Below the pieces are notes generated by a model. It was given only the letters and a program-made list of their open reading frames with translations, made no database searches and was not told the origin of the DNA. The translations under genes and the position numbers were made by a program. A stretch of DNA of 41,911 nt from positions 1 to 41,911 of the forward strand of contig CAKPGT010000009.1 in the NCBI GenBank assembly GCA_934155185.1. The letters run 5' to 3'. Below, piece by piece: positions 30,684 through 39,299 of the stretch. Source of the stretch: an uncultured Bacilli bacterium. GTDB taxonomy: Bacteria; Bacillota_I; Bacilli_A; RF39; UBA660. How positions within the stretch are numbered: the first letter of the stretch is position 1; the number at the start of each line of letters is the position of its first letter.

Positions 30684-32207
30684 ATGTCAAATTTAAATAA
30701 AATTAAAACTTTTATTAAAAATAATTATTTTAAGCTGATATTGATAGTTATGTATGTATTATATGTTGGACTATTCTCATTTCAAATATTAAAAAGTGGT
30801 AATAAATCAAAATTAACTATTCTTTATTTTATTGCTGTATTATTGTTAACAACTATAAGTTATATATTTTTAATAAAGAAGGTATTAGTAAAAAAAGAGT
30901 GGCATAAAATATTTTTTTGGGTTTCAATGCTATTAGGGAGTATATACTTAATATTTATTCCAGCCATATATGGTACTGATGAATTACCACATTTTTTGAG
31001 AATATATCAATTAGCCAATGGTGAGTTGGTTGTTCCACATGAGAAATTAAAGGATTCAAAAATACCAAAAGAACTTGATAAATTTTCTGAATTTGGTACG
31101 GGTATAAGATCAAAGATAACATATTCAAATTTTTTTAAAAAGGTCAACTATAATGATAAAGTTGTTATTAATAGCATAGTTTGTGCTCAATATCCATTAA
31201 CGCATTATATTCCACAAGTCATTGGAATGTTATTGGCTAAAGCTTTGGATTTAAGCCCATATCTCACTTTGTATTCAATAAGATTTTTTAACTTGTTATT
31301 TTGGACTTTAATAATGACTTTAGCAATAAAATATTTTCCGGTGCATAAGGCTGCTATGACAATATTTTTTACATCGCCGGCTGTTTTATCACTAGTAAGT
31401 ACCTGCAATATGGACGCCTTTCCATTAGCTCTTATTATTTTATTATTCTCAATCATTTTTAAATATAAGAAGTCTAATGATTTAATCAATAAGAAAGATT
31501 TATTTTTAATTATTATATCTTGCCTATTATTTTGCACATATAAATTATTTTATATAATATTATTATCATTTTTATTTTTTATTCCTTATAAGTCATTCAA
31601 AACTAAGAAAAATAAGAATATATTTATTATAGTATTATTGTTAATTTCTTTGGGTGTTGATTTGATGTGGCATTACGGTTTTTCATCTTCTGGTATTATA
31701 TCTGCAAATTCTGAAGGTTCTGCTCAAATGAATTTTATCATTAATAACCCACTTCAGTATTGCTATGTGCTATTTAACACCTATACAAGCGGTTTTTATT
31801 ACTATTTCTCTAATTTGTTTGCAGGAAGTGAGATGTGTTACTCAAAAGCTGCAATTAATAGTTTATTAATTGTAACCTATATTATTTTATTTATATACAT
31901 ATATTATAGGAATGATACAAATAGTATTAAGATTTCATTATTTGAAAAATTTTATATTGTGATTATTTCAATTCTATTGCTAGTTTTAGTCGCTACCTCA
32001 ATGTATATAAGTTGGACACCATCATTTAAGGGAATTGGCGGACAAAATATTTTGGGTATACAATCCAGATACTTCTTTGTACTTGTACCATTAATAATGA
32101 TATTATTCAAAACTAAAAGACAAAAACTTTCAAGTAATATTTATCCTTTAATGCTTCTTCTCAATTGTACTTTATTATTAAATACAATAGCTTCACTATT
32201 GTACTAG
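30684..32207 (+). CDS. DUF2142 family polytopic membrane protein
   Basis: 507 residues, about 11-12 predicted transmembrane helices. The family signature is in the first outer loop: YGTDELPHFLRIYQLANGELV (D-E-x2-H then R-x-Y-x-LA-x-G). DUF2142 proteins occur in surface-polysaccharide and teichoic acid clusters and look like GT-C glycosyltransferases with the acidic pair DE in the loop; direct biochemical evidence is not known to me. The start is ATG 30684, as AGGAGAGG (30668-30675) lies 8 nt upstream; an earlier in-frame ATG at 30642 has no RBS. It has its own promoter and is followed by a long hairpin. Confidence 0.85.
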   Translation: MSNLNKIKTFIKNNYFKLILIVMYVLYVGLFSFQILKSGNKSKLTILYFIAVLLLTTISYIFLIKKVLVKKEWHKIFFWVSMLLGSIYLIFIPAIYGTDELPHFLRIYQLANGELVVPHEKLKDSKIPKELDKFSEFGTGIRSKITYSNFFKKVNYNDKVVINSIVCAQYPLTHYIPQVIGMLLAKALDLSPYLTLYSIRFFNLLFWTLIMTLAIKYFPVHKAAMTIFFTSPAVLSLVSTCNMDAFPLALIILLFSIIFKYKKSNDLINKKDLFLIIISCLLFCTYKLFYIILLSFLFFIPYKSFKTKKNKNIFIIVLLLISLGVDLMWHYGFSSSGIISANSEGSAQMNFIINNPLQYCYVLFNTYTSGFYYYFSNLFAGSEMCYSKAAINSLLIVTYIILFIYIYYRNDTNSIKISLFEKFYIVIISILLLVLVATSMYISWTPSFKGIGGQNILGIQSRYFFVLVPLIMILFKTKRQKLSSNIYPLMLLLNCTLLLNTIASLLY

Positions 32208-32279
32208 TGATTATGCAAAATTAAAACTAATAAGTTTATTATAAATTACTAATTGTGGAGGCTTAATTAAAATGTAATT

Positions 32280-32342
32280 GTGTTGAGTTATTTATATATT
32301 CATAGTTGGGATATATTATAATTCAACACTTTTAATTTTTAT
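32280..32342 (+). terminator. Long AT-rich hairpin, probable terminator
   Basis: GTGTTGA (32280-32286) pairs with TCAACAC (32323-32329). Inside lie TTAT/ATAA and ATATAT/ATATAT pairs separated by a small internal loop, giving about 18 pairs. TTTTAATTTTT follows. It divides the DUF2142 gene from the next promoter. Confidence 0.55.
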
Positions 32343-32349
32343 AAAATTA

Positions 32350-32377
32350 TTGTATTTTAATGACTTTTTGTTATAAA
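32350..32377 (+). promoter_or_regulatory. Promoter of the second half of the glycan cluster
   Basis: TTGTAT (32350-32355), a 16-nt spacer and TATAAA (32372-32377). A nearer match (TTGTTA/TTATAG) would start transcription past the RBS and is not favoured. Confidence 0.5.
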
Positions 32378-32406
32378 TTTGGTAGAATTATTATAGTGAG
32401 GTAATT

Positions 32407-33129
32407 ATGAAAAATAAAAAAATCATATTAATTATTCCAGCTTATAATGAGGAGGATAATATATTAAACACATACAATAATATTAAAAAATACAACAAAG
32501 AAAATAAGCTACATTATGATGTTATTGTAATTAACGATGGCTCAAAGGATAATACAGAAAATATTCTTTTAGAAAACAATATTCCACATATAACACTAGT
32601 TCATAATCTAGGAATAGGAGGTGCTGTCCAAACAGGGTATAAATATGCATATGAAAATGATTATGATATAGCTGTTCAATTTGATGGTGATGGACAGCAC
32701 GACGTAAATTATGTGAAAAATATAATTGAACCAATTGAAAAAGAAGAATCGGATTTTACAATTGGTTCCAGATATATAGATAAAAAAACTAGTAATTTTA
32801 AATCCACGGTTGCAAGGCAGGCAGGAATTAAACTAATATCTAAACTTATGAAGGTGGTTACACATCAAAAAATATATGATACAACATCTGGATTTAGAGC
32901 TTGTAATAAAAAAATAATAAAGGAATTTGCAAAAGAATACCCTTTAGAATATCCTGAGCCTATAACTACTACGGAACTTTTTAAAAAAGGTTATAAAGTG
33001 ACCGAAATAGCAGTTAGTATGAATGAGAGAGTTGGTGGACAATCTTCGATAAGAGCATGGAAAAATGCTTATTATATGATTAACGTATTATTATCCATTT
33101 TATTAGTTGGAGTAAGGAGGTATAAGTAA
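32407..33129 (+). CDS. Glycosyltransferase family 2 (dolichol-phosphate-mannose-synthase-like)
   Basis: 240 residues. GT2 motifs are IIPAYNEEDNI (residues 8-18), VINDGSKDNT, the metal-binding FDGDGQHD, and IGSRY. The product probably transfers a sugar to undecaprenyl phosphate, or adds a sugar in the repeat unit. It overlaps the DUF2304 gene by one base (TAATG). GT2-DUF2304 pairs are common in polysaccharide clusters. The C-terminal end is mildly hydrophobic (NVLLSILLVGV) but lacks a clear transmembrane pair, unlike the GtrB-like enzyme at 40419. GAGGTAATT precedes the ATG. Confidence 0.88.
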   Translation: MKNKKIILIIPAYNEEDNILNTYNNIKKYNKENKLHYDVIVINDGSKDNTENILLENNIPHITLVHNLGIGGAVQTGYKYAYENDYDIAVQFDGDGQHDVNYVKNIIEPIEKEESDFTIGSRYIDKKTSNFKSTVARQAGIKLISKLMKVVTHQKIYDTTSGFRACNKKIIKEFAKEYPLEYPEPITTTELFKKGYKVTEIAVSMNERVGGQSSIRAWKNAYYMINVLLSILLVGVRRYK

Positions 33130-33470
33130 TGAATTTATCTTTAAAAATAGCTCTAATTATATTCTCTATAATTTTAGCCTTAATAACTACTAAAATATTA
33201 AAAAAGGGAAGAATGCCAATTAAATATTCATTACTTTGGTATTTTTGTTCATTAATTATTTTATTAGTTGCTGTTTTTCCGTTTATAATAGAATATGTAT
33301 CAAATTTATTCGGATTTAAAACATTATCTAATCTTATAATAGCAATAATACTAGCTTTACTGTTGTTTTTAACTATGTCGCTTACAATAATAACTTCAGG
33401 ACAAAAGAAAAAAATCACATTACTTATTCAAGAAATATCAATATTAAAATCTGAGAAGAATAGAAAGTAG
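33129..33470 (+). CDS. DUF2304 family small membrane protein
   Basis: 113 residues with three predicted transmembrane helices (about 5-20, 34-56, 68-88) and a basic cytosolic tail (QKKKITLLIQEISILKSEKNRK). This matches DUF2304, small proteins that accompany GT2 transferases and may hold them at the membrane or flip the lipid-linked sugar, much like GtrA; the function is not proven. It is translationally coupled to the upstream GT2 (1-nt overlap) and followed after 6 nt by a GT4 gene. Confidence 0.85.
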   Translation: MNLSLKIALIIFSIILALITTKILKKGRMPIKYSLLWYFCSLIILLVAVFPFIIEYVSNLFGFKTLSNLIIAIILALLLFLTMSLTIITSGQKKKITLLIQEISILKSEKNRK

Positions 33471-33476
33471 GACTTT

Positions 33477-34589
33477 ATGAAGACTAAAACTATAGCAATA
33501 TTTTGTGGATACGCTTTACCTCATCTTGGAGGAATAGAAAGATATGTTGATAACTTAACAAAACAATTAATTAAATTAAATTATAAAGTCATCGTTGTAA
33601 GTTCGAATTATGATAATTTTAAAACTATAGAGGATAATAATAAGGTAATTAACATAAGAATACCAATCCATAATATTTTTAAAAAAAGATATCCCATAAT
33701 AAAACATCATAATAAAGAATATAAAATGGCAATAGATGAGTTAAATAAATATAAAATAGACAGAATAATAGTTAATACAAGATTTCATTTAACTTCTTTA
33801 ATGGGGGCAAAGTATGGTAAAAAACATAACATACCAGTATATTTAATTGAACATGGTTCAAATCATTTAAGCATTAGTAATAAAATATTAGACTTTTTTG
33901 GTGCTATATATGAGCATGTTCTAACATGGAAAGTAAAAAAATATGTTGATAAGTATTATGGCGTTTCACAAGATGCATGTGATTGGCAAAAGCATTTTAA
34001 AATAAATTCAAATGGTGTTTGGTATAATTCTATTAATAGATTTGATGAGGATATAGATATAAAGAAAAGCCAAAAAGAAATTACTATATTATATGCAGGA
34101 AGAATATTAAAGGAAAAGGGAATAGAAGATTTAATAATTGCTTTTAATAAATTAAATAAAAAAAATGCCAAGTTATTAATTGCTGGCAACGGTAACTTTT
34201 TACCATACTTGAAAAACAAATATAATCAAAAAAATATAGAGTTTTTAGGTAAAACTGATTTTGATAATTTGATTAAAATATATGCAAAGACTAATATATT
34301 TGTACATCCATCACATTATCCAGAAGGACTTCCTACCTGTATATTAGAAGCGGGGTTAATGAAGTGTGCTGTAATAGCAACGCCAAATGGTGGCACTCGA
34401 TATTTTATAGATGGTAACAATGGAGTTGTTGTAAATTCTCAAGATGAACTTGAAAAAGAATTAGATAGATTAGTTAATAATGTAAATTTAACAAAAAAAA
34501 TGGGAGAAAAATTGCATGATACAGTAGTTAATAATTTCACATGGGAAGTTACTACTAATAAAATATTGAATGATATGGATGTGAAGTAA
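33477..34589 (+). CDS. Glycosyltransferase family 4
   Basis: 370 residues of GT-B fold. The N-terminal acceptor domain carries HLGGIERYVDNLTKQL (about 16-31). The C-terminal donor domain opens ILYAGRILKEKGIEDLI and has the EX7E motif in HYPEGLPTCILEAGLMKC. It should transfer a hexose or N-acetylhexosamine from a nucleotide donor to the lipid-linked repeat unit in the cytosol, retaining the anomeric configuration. Donor and acceptor cannot be read from the motifs. It overlaps the flippase gene by one base (TAATG), so it lies in the same transcript. Confidence 0.9.
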   Translation: MKTKTIAIFCGYALPHLGGIERYVDNLTKQLIKLNYKVIVVSSNYDNFKTIEDNNKVINIRIPIHNIFKKRYPIIKHHNKEYKMAIDELNKYKIDRIIVNTRFHLTSLMGAKYGKKHNIPVYLIEHGSNHLSISNKILDFFGAIYEHVLTWKVKKYVDKYYGVSQDACDWQKHFKINSNGVWYNSINRFDEDIDIKKSQKEITILYAGRILKEKGIEDLIIAFNKLNKKNAKLLIAGNGNFLPYLKNKYNQKNIEFLGKTDFDNLIKIYAKTNIFVHPSHYPEGLPTCILEAGLMKCAVIATPNGGTRYFIDGNNGVVVNSQDELEKELDRLVNNVNLTKKMGEKLHDTVVNNFTWEVTTNKILNDMDVK

Positions 34590-35812
34590 TGAAAAATGCA
34601 AATTTAAAAAAGAACTTTATTTGGAATACAATAGGAGTCATGACTTTTTCTTTAACATCACTATTGTATACGATAATATTAATGAGATTTTCAACACTGA
34701 AGATGACTGGAATTTTTTCTTTTGGTTTTACACTAGCTTGTACCACAACATCACTTGCTGCATTGGGGGGTAGAACTTATCAGGTTACTGATGTTAAAAA
34801 TGAACTTTCTCCATTCACATATATAATATCAAAAATCTTCACTGTTTCTACTGTTTCGATATGCATTTTAATTTTTCTTTTATTAAGAAATTACTCATTT
34901 GAAAAATTTATCGTTGTATTTTTGTTATGTATTTTTAAATATTTGGAAGAATTATCTGATGTATATTATGGAATAATGCAAAAAGCAGATAAATTATATT
35001 ATGTTGGTATAATTCAATTTATAAAATCAATTGTAAATATAATTGTATTTTTACTAACAATTATACTTTGTAAAAATCTTATTGTATCAGTTGTATCAAT
35101 TGTAATGATAAACCTTCTGTTTTTGCTTATTTTTGAGACGCCAGTAGCAAGAAAATTAAATAGATGGAATCATTTGACAGATAAGCATCAAATAATAAAG
35201 TATTTTAAGGTTAATACAATGATATGTATATTTACATTTTTAACAATGTGCCTTTCAAATGCTCCAAAATATGCAATAGATGTCTACTTAACAGATGAAA
35301 TACAAGCTGTTTTTGGTATAATAATTATGCCTGCTACTGTTATGATTTTGGTATGTAATTTTATTATGAATCCAATTTTAATTGAAATAGCTAATTTGTA
35401 TAATGATAAAAAAGTAAACGATATTTTAAAATTATTCACAAAAATTATTTTAACAATTTTTTTAATAGGCATACTTGGATTGATTGTCACATATTTTTTA
35501 GGAATTTCATTTTTAAATATTATATATTCATCTAATTTTAATATATATAAATTGGAATTAATGATTATAATATTAGGGTCTATATTTTATGCCATATCAT
35601 CGATCTGTTCTAGCTTTTTAACTTCTATAAGAGAAATTTCAATTCAGTTATATATGAATCTTATTCTTACATTACTTGCTTTTATTATTAGTTTTCTACT
35701 TGTAAAAGTACTTGGAATAACTGGAGGGGCGATTTCATATTTAGTAGTGATGTTTATTAGAATGTTATGTTATATGATTATAACATTAAGTAAATTAAGA
35801 TGTAAGGAGTAA
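34589..35812 (+). CDS. Oligosaccharide flippase (Wzx-like, PST family)
   Basis: 407 residues with about 12 predicted transmembrane helices and the N-terminal block KNFIWNTIGVMTFSLTSLLY, followed by GIFSFGFTLACTTTSLAALGGR. This is the polysaccharide-transport/MOP type that flips undecaprenyl-linked repeats to the outer face. It usually partners a Wzy polymerase; no clear Wzy is present, though one of the polytopic proteins upstream could serve. It coexists with the ABC exporter at 23543, which would be a separate route. It overlaps the upstream GT4 gene by one base, and the next GT4 starts 3 nt after its stop. Confidence 0.88.
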   Translation: MKNANLKKNFIWNTIGVMTFSLTSLLYTIILMRFSTLKMTGIFSFGFTLACTTTSLAALGGRTYQVTDVKNELSPFTYIISKIFTVSTVSICILIFLLLRNYSFEKFIVVFLLCIFKYLEELSDVYYGIMQKADKLYYVGIIQFIKSIVNIIVFLLTIILCKNLIVSVVSIVMINLLFLLIFETPVARKLNRWNHLTDKHQIIKYFKVNTMICIFTFLTMCLSNAPKYAIDVYLTDEIQAVFGIIIMPATVMILVCNFIMNPILIEIANLYNDKKVNDILKLFTKIILTIFLIGILGLIVTYFLGISFLNIIYSSNFNIYKLELMIIILGSIFYAISSICSSFLTSIREISIQLYMNLILTLLAFIISFLLVKVLGITGGAISYLVVMFIRMLCYMIITLSKLRCKE

Positions 35813-35815
35813 AAT

Positions 35816-36973
35816 ATGAGTAAGAAAAAGACTATTTATTATATAAGAAGTACGTCTATAATAAATGATTCTCGTGCAACAAAAGAAGTATTATCATTAA
35901 TTAATAATGGCTATAATGTAGTAGTTATTGGTTGGGATAGGGATAATAGGATTGAAGATTACAATAAGTTTGAAATTAATGGTAAAAGAGTAACTTCAAT
36001 ATTTTTTAAATATAAAAGTAAATATGGAATGTCATTAAGCACAATATATGGTTTAATTAAATTTCAATTTTGGTTAGAAAAAATTTTAAAAAGAAATATA
36101 AAAAAAATTGATTATATACATGCTTGTGACTTTGATTGTGGATATATATCATCTAAAATTGCACAAAAATATGGTAAAAAAATAATATATGATATGTATG
36201 ATTATTATGCTGATTCAAGAACTATGCCAAAAATATTAAAAAGATTTATTTCAAAAAAGGAGAATGAGGTTATAAATAAATCTGATCTTTCTATAATTTG
36301 TGGAGAGTGGAGAAAAAATCAAATACATAATTCAATGCCAAAAAGACTAACTGTTATTCATAATACTCCTAATATCAATTTTAAAGAAGCTAAAAGTATA
36401 ATAAAAAGTAGGAGTAGAAAAATTAAAGTATGTTATGTAGGAATTTTACAAACAGATAGATTATTATTAGAATTACTAAATGAATTTAAAAAACATGAAG
36501 ATTTAGAATTTCACGTTGGAGGATTTGGAATATATGAAAAAGAGTTTTTAGAGGCATCAAAAAAGTATTCAAATATATTTTATTATGGTTCTTTAAAATA
36601 TAATCAAGTTTTGGAGTTAGAATCTGATTGTGATATTTTATTTGCAACTTATAATCCAATAATAGAGAATCATAGATATTCTGCTCCAAATAAAATATAT
36701 GAGGCGATGGCCCTTGGAAAGCCAATAATAGTATGTAATAATACTGGTATAGATGAATTGGTAAGAAAAAACAATACTGGTTTTGTAATAGATTATAATG
36801 CCGAAGATTTTTTTAATATTTTATATAAATTTAAAGATGACAAAAAAGTACTTAATGATATATCAAAAAATGCAAAAAAACTATACGTTGAAAAATATAA
36901 TTGGAATATAATGGAGAAACATTTAATTAATGAGTATAGAAAATTAGATGAAGGAAGTGATGAAAATGCCTAA
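35816..36973 (+). CDS. Glycosyltransferase family 4 (second)
   Basis: 385 residues of GT-B fold. N-terminal part: IIYDMYDYYADSRTMP (about 122-137), typical of GT4 acceptor domains. C-terminal part: KVCYVGILQTDRLLLELL and the donor site SAPNKIYEAMALGKPIIVCNNTG, where E in IYEAMALGKP matches the last acidic residue of EX7E. It probably adds one sugar to the cytosolic lipid-linked repeat. The 3' end overlaps the following GT2 start by 8 nt. Its sequence is very rich in Lys, Ile and Asn, like its close neighbours. Confidence 0.88.
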   Translation: MSKKKTIYYIRSTSIINDSRATKEVLSLINNGYNVVVIGWDRDNRIEDYNKFEINGKRVTSIFFKYKSKYGMSLSTIYGLIKFQFWLEKILKRNIKKIDYIHACDFDCGYISSKIAQKYGKKIIYDMYDYYADSRTMPKILKRFISKKENEVINKSDLSIICGEWRKNQIHNSMPKRLTVIHNTPNINFKEAKSIIKSRSRKIKVCYVGILQTDRLLLELLNEFKKHEDLEFHVGGFGIYEKEFLEASKKYSNIFYYGSLKYNQVLELESDCDILFATYNPIIENHRYSAPNKIYEAMALGKPIIVCNNTGIDELVRKNNTGFVIDYNAEDFFNILYKFKDDKKVLNDISKNAKKLYVEKYNWNIMEKHLINEYRKLDEGSDENA

Positions 36974-38021
36974 AGAAAAGAATACCAAACCAATACTTAC
37001 AATATTAGTACCGGTTTATAATACTGAAAAATTTATCGAAAAATGCTTGTTATCACTAGTTAATAAAACATTAGTTGGTAAAATAGAGGTTATTATTGTA
37101 AGTGATGGAAGTAAAGATAAATCAATAGATATTGCGAAGAAAATTGCTGAAGAACATAATGGAATATTTAAAATAATTGAGAAAGAAAATGGTGGTCATG
37201 GTTCTACAATAAATGTTGGAATAAAAAAAGCAAAAGGTAAATACTTTAGGGTTCTTGATAGTGATGATTGGTTTGATGAAAATGAATTTGTTAAGTTTAT
37301 TAATAAATTGGAAAAATGTGATTCAGATTTAGTTGTTACGGATTATAGTAAAGAATATGTAAATGATGGAATAAGTGAAGATATAATATATGAAAATTTG
37401 AAAGATTCAAAAGAATATAATTTTGATAAATTTGATTTAAAATTGCTTAATTGTGTTTTTTTTGCCATGGCGACTATAACATATAAAACAGAAATATTAA
37501 AAAAACTCAAATTTCAATTGCCAGAAAAGACTTTTTATGTTGATATGTTATATGATGTAATTCCAATGTTGAAAGTTAATACATTTACTTATTATAAATG
37601 CAATATATATAAATATTTTATAGGTAGAATAGATCAAAGTGTAAATACTAATTCGTATGAAAAAAATCACTTAAATCATAATTCAGTAACTCATAAATTG
37701 ATTGATTTTTATAGTGATAATGAAAAAACTATGGCAGCTATAAAAAGAAAGTATTTAAAAAACATTATTAATACAGTAATTAATACTAATTACTCAATAT
37801 ATTGTATATTTTTTAGAAATAAAAAAGACGGCTACAAAAAGGCTAAAGAATTTGATGAGTATTTAAAAAATAAATCATTGGAATTGTACAATGAAACAAA
37901 TAAGTCGTACATAAAAATTTTTAGAAATAGTAAATTTATAATTAATCTATTAACACCATTTCACTTAAGAATGTTCATATACAAAAAGTATTTAAACTCT
38001 AAAAACAAAGGAGATAAATAG
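36966..38021 (+). CDS. Glycosyltransferase family 2
   Basis: 351 residues. The GT-A signature is visible: LVPVYNTEKFIEKCLLSL (about 13-30), VSDGSKDKS, ENGGHGSTIN and the metal-binding DSDDWFDEN. The remainder (about 230-351) is helical and basic, for acceptor or membrane contact. ATG 36966 is preferred, because AAGGAAG (36951-36957) lies 8 nt upstream inside the preceding gene; in-frame ATGs at 36948 and 36960 have poorer spacing. It overlaps the preceding GT4 gene by 8 nt and is 1 nt from the next gene. Which sugar it moves is unknown. Confidence 0.88.
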   Translation: MPKEKNTKPILTILVPVYNTEKFIEKCLLSLVNKTLVGKIEVIIVSDGSKDKSIDIAKKIAEEHNGIFKIIEKENGGHGSTINVGIKKAKGKYFRVLDSDDWFDENEFVKFINKLEKCDSDLVVTDYSKEYVNDGISEDIIYENLKDSKEYNFDKFDLKLLNCVFFAMATITYKTEILKKLKFQLPEKTFYVDMLYDVIPMLKVNTFTYYKCNIYKYFIGRIDQSVNTNSYEKNHLNHNSVTHKLIDFYSDNEKTMAAIKRKYLKNIINTVINTNYSIYCIFFRNKKDGYKKAKEFDEYLKNKSLELYNETNKSYIKIFRNSKFIINLLTPFHLRMFIYKKYLNSKNKGDK

Positions 38022-38022
38022 T

Positions 38023-39285
38023 ATGAAGGTTAAATATTTGGTAATAGGTGCTGGAATATCAGGACTTACATTTGCTAATTATGCAAAAGAAGACTACTTA
38101 GTAGTTGAAAAAGAAAAAGAAGCTGGGGGATATTGTAGAACCATCAAAAAAAATGGTTATGTTTGGGATTATGCGGGTCATTTCTTTCATTTTAACATGG
38201 ATGAGTTCAAGAAAAATTTCTTAAGCAAAATGCCTAAGGAAGATATTATATACAATGATAAGTGCACTAAAATTTTATACAAAAATAATTTTATAGACTT
38301 TCCTTTTCAGGCTAATATTCACCAACTAGAAAAACAAGAATTTATTGATTGCCTTTATGATTTATTCAATAAAGAGGAAAAAGATAAATATGATAACTTT
38401 TTAGATATGTTATATGGTAAGTTTGGAAAATCTATAGTAGAAAAATTTCTTAAACCATATAACGAAAAATTATATGCTGTTGATTTGACGAAATTAGACG
38501 TCGATGCAATGGGAAGATTTTTTCCATATGCAGATAAAGAAGCTATTATTAACAATATGAAAAATAGTAAGGTTAATTCATATAATGCAAGCTTTTTGTA
38601 TCCAAGAAATGGGGCGGCTAGTTTTATAGATATTTTATATAATGAGTTGGATAAGAGTAAAGTTTTATTAAATACTAGTGTTGTTTCATTGGATTTAAAT
38701 AATAAAGAGGCAACATTATCAAATGGTGAGACTGTAAAATATGAATATTTAATTAACACAATGCCATTAAATAATTTCCTAAAATTAATAGGTGAACATG
38801 ACGAGCTATTAAATGAAATGTCATATAATAAAGTATTAGTATTTAATTTAGGCTTTGATAAAGCATCCCCATTATGTAAAAAAGAGCACTGGTTATATAT
38901 TCCATCTAAGGATTGCAATTATTACAGAGTAGGTTTTTATAATAATATATTAGGTGATGAGAAACTAAGTATGTATATAGAAATCGGATATAACAAAGAT
39001 ACTAAAATAACTAAAGAAGAAATAGATAAACAATTAGATTTAACTCTTAAAAATTTAAGAAAATCAGGAATTATTAGTGATGATATGAAATTAGTTGATC
39101 ACGAAACTATTATAATGGATCCAGCTTATGTTCATATTGAAACGGAAACTACTAAGAAAATAGATGATCTAAAAAATGAATTTAGTAAAAAGGGTGTTTA
39201 TACAATTGGCAGATATGGTGCTTGGATTTATAATTCGATGGAAGATTCTATGGTTAAAGCTAAAGAGTTGGCTGAAAAAATATAA
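38023..39285 (+). CDS. FAD-dependent oxidoreductase, UDP-galactopyranose mutase / amine oxidase-like
   Basis: 420 residues. The dinucleotide motif VIGAGISGLTFA is at about 7-18, followed by VVEKEKEAGGYCRTI and YAGHFFHF. A middle block reads KPYNEKLYAVDLTKLDVDAMGRFFP. The C-terminal FAD-binding stretch is KKGVYTIGRYGAWIYNSMEDS. The layout resembles UDP-galactopyranose mutase and protoporphyrinogen-oxidase-like flavoproteins in glycan clusters. If a mutase, it makes UDP-galactofuranose for the polymer; a different sugar rearrangement or oxidation is also possible. The family is secure, the reaction inferred. It is 1 nt after the GT2 stop and 14 nt before wecB. Confidence 0.75.
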   Translation: MKVKYLVIGAGISGLTFANYAKEDYLVVEKEKEAGGYCRTIKKNGYVWDYAGHFFHFNMDEFKKNFLSKMPKEDIIYNDKCTKILYKNNFIDFPFQANIHQLEKQEFIDCLYDLFNKEEKDKYDNFLDMLYGKFGKSIVEKFLKPYNEKLYAVDLTKLDVDAMGRFFPYADKEAIINNMKNSKVNSYNASFLYPRNGAASFIDILYNELDKSKVLLNTSVVSLDLNNKEATLSNGETVKYEYLINTMPLNNFLKLIGEHDELLNEMSYNKVLVFNLGFDKASPLCKKEHWLYIPSKDCNYYRVGFYNNILGDEKLSMYIEIGYNKDTKITKEEIDKQLDLTLKNLRKSGIISDDMKLVDHETIIMDPAYVHIETETTKKIDDLKNEFSKKGVYTIGRYGAWIYNSMEDSMVKAKELAEKI

Positions 39286-39299
39286 GAAGGTGAATTAAT

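Noticed and set aside
31205..31537. 110-residue minus-strand open frame inside the DUF2142 gene
   Set aside because: Complement of hydrophobic membrane-helix codons; no translation signals.
38355..38918. 187-residue minus-strand open frame inside the FAD-oxidoreductase gene
   Set aside because: It lies wholly antisense to a well-supported gene, has no family resemblance and no good RBS, and shows the Ser/Leu/Phe bias expected for the complement of Lys/Asn-rich AT-rich coding sequence.
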